In this document: piece after piece, positions 4,784 to 6,951 of the stretch
Position numbering within the stretch: the first letter of the stretch is position 1
Layout: each line of letters starts with the position of its first letter
Assembly (NCBI GenBank): GCA_018710795.1
Contig: DVJH01000127.1
Coordinates: forward strand, 1-6,951
DNA: 6,951 nt
Source: Candidatus Galligastranaerophilus gallistercoris
GTDB taxonomy: Bacteria; Cyanobacteriota; Vampirovibrionia; Gastranaerophilales; Gastranaerophilaceae
Reading direction: 5' to 3'
Made by a program: the position numbers and the translations under genes
The notes under the pieces: generated by a model
What the model saw: only the letters and a program-made list of their open reading frames with translations
Databases searched by the model: none
What the model was told of the DNA's origin: nothing

Positions 4784-6951
4784 ATGGATTTCGGAAAAAT
4801 TAACCCTGAATTCGGGTTTAGTGCAAATTATAATGTTAAAAAAAATATTTCTGAAACTTCCAAAGAAAATAAGGAAGTTGAAGGCTCTTATTCGCCTTTG
4901 CCGAACAATCCGAAATACTGGCAAAATAGTACAAATCTTTCTTTTAAAGGGAAAGATAATGATACGGTATTTAATGAAGCATTAATTGCGGAAGCTTCAA
5001 AGCCGCTTGTTGAAAGCAGCCTGCTTACCGAAAAAGAAATCAATTTATTTACCGGTATTTTAGATATGCCTTATTTTATAAAAGATAAAGATAAAGAACT
5101 GAAAAGCGCCGTTTTGATTTTAAGAAAATTAAAAGATAATCCTGAAAAAATTCCTTATTTTAAAAATATTATAAACCCCAAAATCTCTGACGGTGCAATT
5201 TTGCCTTCTTGTATACTGGAATTATTATCCGAAGATCTAAAAGCCGCTTCCAATAAAAACGACATTCTTGATTTTTTCATTAATTCCCCTTCACAAACAA
5301 GTGTTGCGCCGATAAGAAGCTCTGAAGAATTGGTTGAACTTTTTTCAATGCTTGATGAAAAATCGCTTGAAGAATTGAAACAATTTTCAAAAGAAACAAA
5401 TGAAGGCGGCGCTTATTTGTATTATAAAATGAAAGAATTTATAAACCCCGAAACAAAACTTTTTGATAAAACCCTTTGTGATTTTGCTTTTGAACTTCAG
5501 GATAAAGACCCGAGGGTATTTGGCAGCCGCTATGATTTAACGAAAGCTTCGGCTCTTGCAAGAGAATGCGTTGATATGCAAACCGGTAAATTAAGCCCGA
5601 TTGCGCTTGAATTTATAAGACAATATTGTTTTAATGAACCACAAAAAGACACGATTTCATCAAAAATAAAAAACGTTTTCGATTTTAAAAAAAGAAAAAT
5701 GTCGAAGTTCGGTGCGGGATTTTATGAATCGTTTATGTTTAATAATCTTGCAATTTATTCAATGCAGCTTTTAAAAGATAATAACGGAGCATTCAATGAA
5801 AAAAATGCGGCATTTTTATCAAAAGTCGTTGAGCTTCCTCTAAATATAAACGGCTTTTCATACGTTGATACAATACAATCGCTAAAGAATGAAAACGGTA
5901 TTATAGATGATAAAAAAGCTGAAATCTTTTTTGATTTGTATGACCCTGCATACAGATATACTGCCGTTTCTCCTTTTTCAAAAAATAAAACAAACGAAAT
6001 GCTTATTGAAAAAATAATAAAAGCGTATGATTCATATCCTCCCGATAAAAAAGACGAAATGTTAAGTAAATGCAAAAAATTATTTAAGAAAAACCGGCGT
6101 TTAGGAATTGCGCTTTTTCCGCAATTATCTTCTTTATGTTTTGATAAAGACGGTAATTTGATTAATGAAAATTATAATACCGTAAAAACCCTCATATCCG
6201 CAAAATGCACCGATATGCTGATGAACGGTACGATAATCGGTCTTTTAAAATCTTATTGCGGAGATTTTGAATTCAATATAAACGATTTGGATTTTACAAC
6301 CAAAGTTCAATTAATGAGCGATGTCAATAAAATAATATCAAACTTAAATAAAAAAACCGATAAAAACCTGATTTCAAAATTAACGGACACCATATCTTTA
6401 ATTGATAAAAATTTAAACGGTGAAGATATATCTTTAGATGTTTCAAAAGAAAACAGGGACAAATTTATTACCGGTATTTTAAGTTCAAATAAAAAACTTG
6501 ATAACGGCCTGACCGAATTTGAAAACGTAATGATATCATCAATCCCTAAATTAAAAGAAATGAAAGAGGGGCTTCCTTTAACTTATACAAAACAACAATT
6601 TTTATCAGACCTTTCTTTATTTTGCCTTAACGATGATAAATTAAAAGAAATCTCGGAACTTCTGGAGGTTGATTTTGATTTTGAAAAAAATAAAGAAATG
6701 ATAAAACTTAAGGGCTATAACGGAATTATAAGGCTCGACAAACTAAACAGAGACGATGAATTCCAAAACGCCCTGTATCAAATCTGTCATAAATTCCTCT
6801 ATGAAAACGAAATAAATTCCGGAAACAAAGAACTCGATAAATTCTTAAATACAATAATAAAAGCTTCCCCCGAATTCATAAACACAATAGGAAAACCGCA
6901 GCACGGAACACATAAATACACCCTTGATATACATCAATTATTAGTACTTGC
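4784..6951 (+). CDS. Large repeat-containing protein entering a GlnD-like HD domain, N-terminal 722 residues (cut by window edge)
   Basis: The frame is open from the ATG at 4784 to the window end, with an in-frame TAA at 4754-4756 upstream. No signal peptide or membrane segment is seen, so it is probably cytoplasmic. Residues 1-60 are polar and low in structure and contain 'NLSFKGKD' (51-58), a motif I associate with many Gastranaerophilales proteins. Residues 80-700 are mainly helical, Lys/Asn/Asp-rich, and match no domain I recognise. They contain at least six degenerate copies of a G-x-[LIF]-x4-[hydrophobic]-x2-[LIFV] unit. The last visible residues, His707-x2-His710-Lys-Tyr-Thr-Leu-Asp715-x-His717, resemble the start of the HD domain in GlnD ('FHAYTVDEHT'). 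This suggests a metal-dependent phosphohydrolase or nucleotidase downstream, with its HD pair beyond the edge. The ATG lacks a well-placed ribosome site; an ATT at 4778 is a less likely start. Confidence 0.75.
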   Translation, partial: MDFGKINPEFGFSANYNVKKNISETSKENKEVEGSYSPLPNNPKYWQNSTNLSFKGKDNDTVFNEALIAEASKPLVESSLLTEKEINLFTGILDMPYFIKDKDKELKSAVLILRKLKDNPEKIPYFKNIINPKISDGAILPSCILELLSEDLKAASNKNDILDFFINSPSQTSVAPIRSSEELVELFSMLDEKSLEELKQFSKETNEGGAYLYYKMKEFINPETKLFDKTLCDFAFELQDKDPRVFGSRYDLTKASALARECVDMQTGKLSPIALEFIRQYCFNEPQKDTISSKIKNVFDFKKRKMSKFGAGFYESFMFNNLAIYSMQLLKDNNGAFNEKNAAFLSKVVELPLNINGFSYVDTIQSLKNENGIIDDKKAEIFFDLYDPAYRYTAVSPFSKNKTNEMLIEKIIKAYDSYPPDKKDEMLSKCKKLFKKNRRLGIALFPQLSSLCFDKDGNLINENYNTVKTLISAKCTDMLMNGTIIGLLKSYCGDFEFNINDLDFTTKVQLMSDVNKIISNLNKKTDKNLISKLTDTISLIDKNLNGEDISLDVSKENRDKFITGILSSNKKLDNGLTEFENVMISSIPKLKEMKEGLPLTYTKQQFLSDLSLFCLNDDKLKEISELLEVDFDFEKNKEMIKLKGYNGIIRLDKLNRDDEFQNALYQICHKFLYENEINSGNKELDKFLNTIIKASPEFINTIGKPQHGTHKYTLDIHQLLVL
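5183..6193 (+). repeat. Degenerate protein-level helical repeats in the large gene
   Basis: Six segments share a turn-plus-helix pattern: SDGAILPSCILELL (135-148), ETKLFDKTLCDFAF (223-236), QTGKLSPIALEFIR (266-279), NNGAFNEKNAAFLS (333-346), ENGIIDDKKAEIFF (370-383) and KDGNLINENYNTVK (455-468). The Gly (Thr in the second copy) falls at 137, 224, 268, 335, 372 and 457, spacings of 87, 44, 67, 37 and 85. Several of these are near multiples of about 42. There is no matching DNA-level repeat, so the copies are old or selected for structure. The alignment was made by eye. Confidence 0.4.

Noticed and set aside
4688..4924. Minus-strand reading frame over the divergent region and start of the large gene
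   Set aside because: It overlaps the ribosome site of the TIM-barrel gene and is antisense to the long open plus frame.
5755..6075. Minus-strand reading frame of 106 codons inside the large gene
   Set aside because: The plus frame is uninterrupted for 722 codons through this stretch; the minus frame is its low-complexity complement.
1..6951. tRNA, rRNA, CRISPR array, insertion sequence or phage genes
   Set aside because: None was seen on either strand: no cloverleaf, no regularly spaced repeats, no transposase or integrase motif, and no terminal inverted repeats.

Overview
The window is a low-GC bacterial chromosome segment carrying ordinary housekeeping genes and no sign of phage, transposon, plasmid or CRISPR DNA. 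Gene content and style suggest a non-photosynthetic relative of Cyanobacteria (Melainabacteria/Vampirovibrionia, possibly the gut order Gastranaerophilales). The clues are a secreted AMIN-domain protein, separate secD and secF genes, a SecG of the 'LLHSPKGDG...SASQLF' type, and a large Lys/Asn-rich protein with an N-terminal 'SFKG' motif that I associate from memory with that order. The assignment is an inference; no search was run.

Layout. (1) Bases 1-318, minus strand: start of a secreted AMIN-domain cell-envelope protein, cut by the window edge. (2) Bases 319-750: a gene-free stretch of about 430 nt. It holds a multi-part inverted repeat (422-513), short direct repeats, three tiny reading frames in one phase, a strong intrinsic terminator (637-685) and a probable secD promoter (684-714). 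It looks like a small independent transcript or a leader, not empty spacer. (3) Bases 751-3526, plus strand: secD, secF and a small helix-turn-helix/zinc-ribbon protein gene that begins on the base after the secF stop codon; this operon ends at a symmetrical terminator (3530-3560). (4) Bases 3579-4675, minus strand: a TIM-barrel protein of the endonuclease IV/sugar isomerase superfamily followed by secG, converging on the same terminator. (5) Bases 4676-4783: divergent promoter region. (6) Bases 4784-6951, plus strand: the first 722 codons of a very large protein that runs off the window. It has degenerate helical repeats and begins an HD-type (GlnD-like) metal-dependent domain at the edge.

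How the parts work together. SecD and SecF are the accessory membrane complex that uses the proton- or sodium-motive force to pull proteins out of the SecYEG channel, and SecG is a channel subunit. Three Sec components therefore lie within about 3 kb in two converging units. The AMIN protein is itself a predicted Sec substrate. The least explained items are the leader RNA candidate before secD, the putative DNA-binding protein inside the secDF operon, and the large repeat/HD protein.
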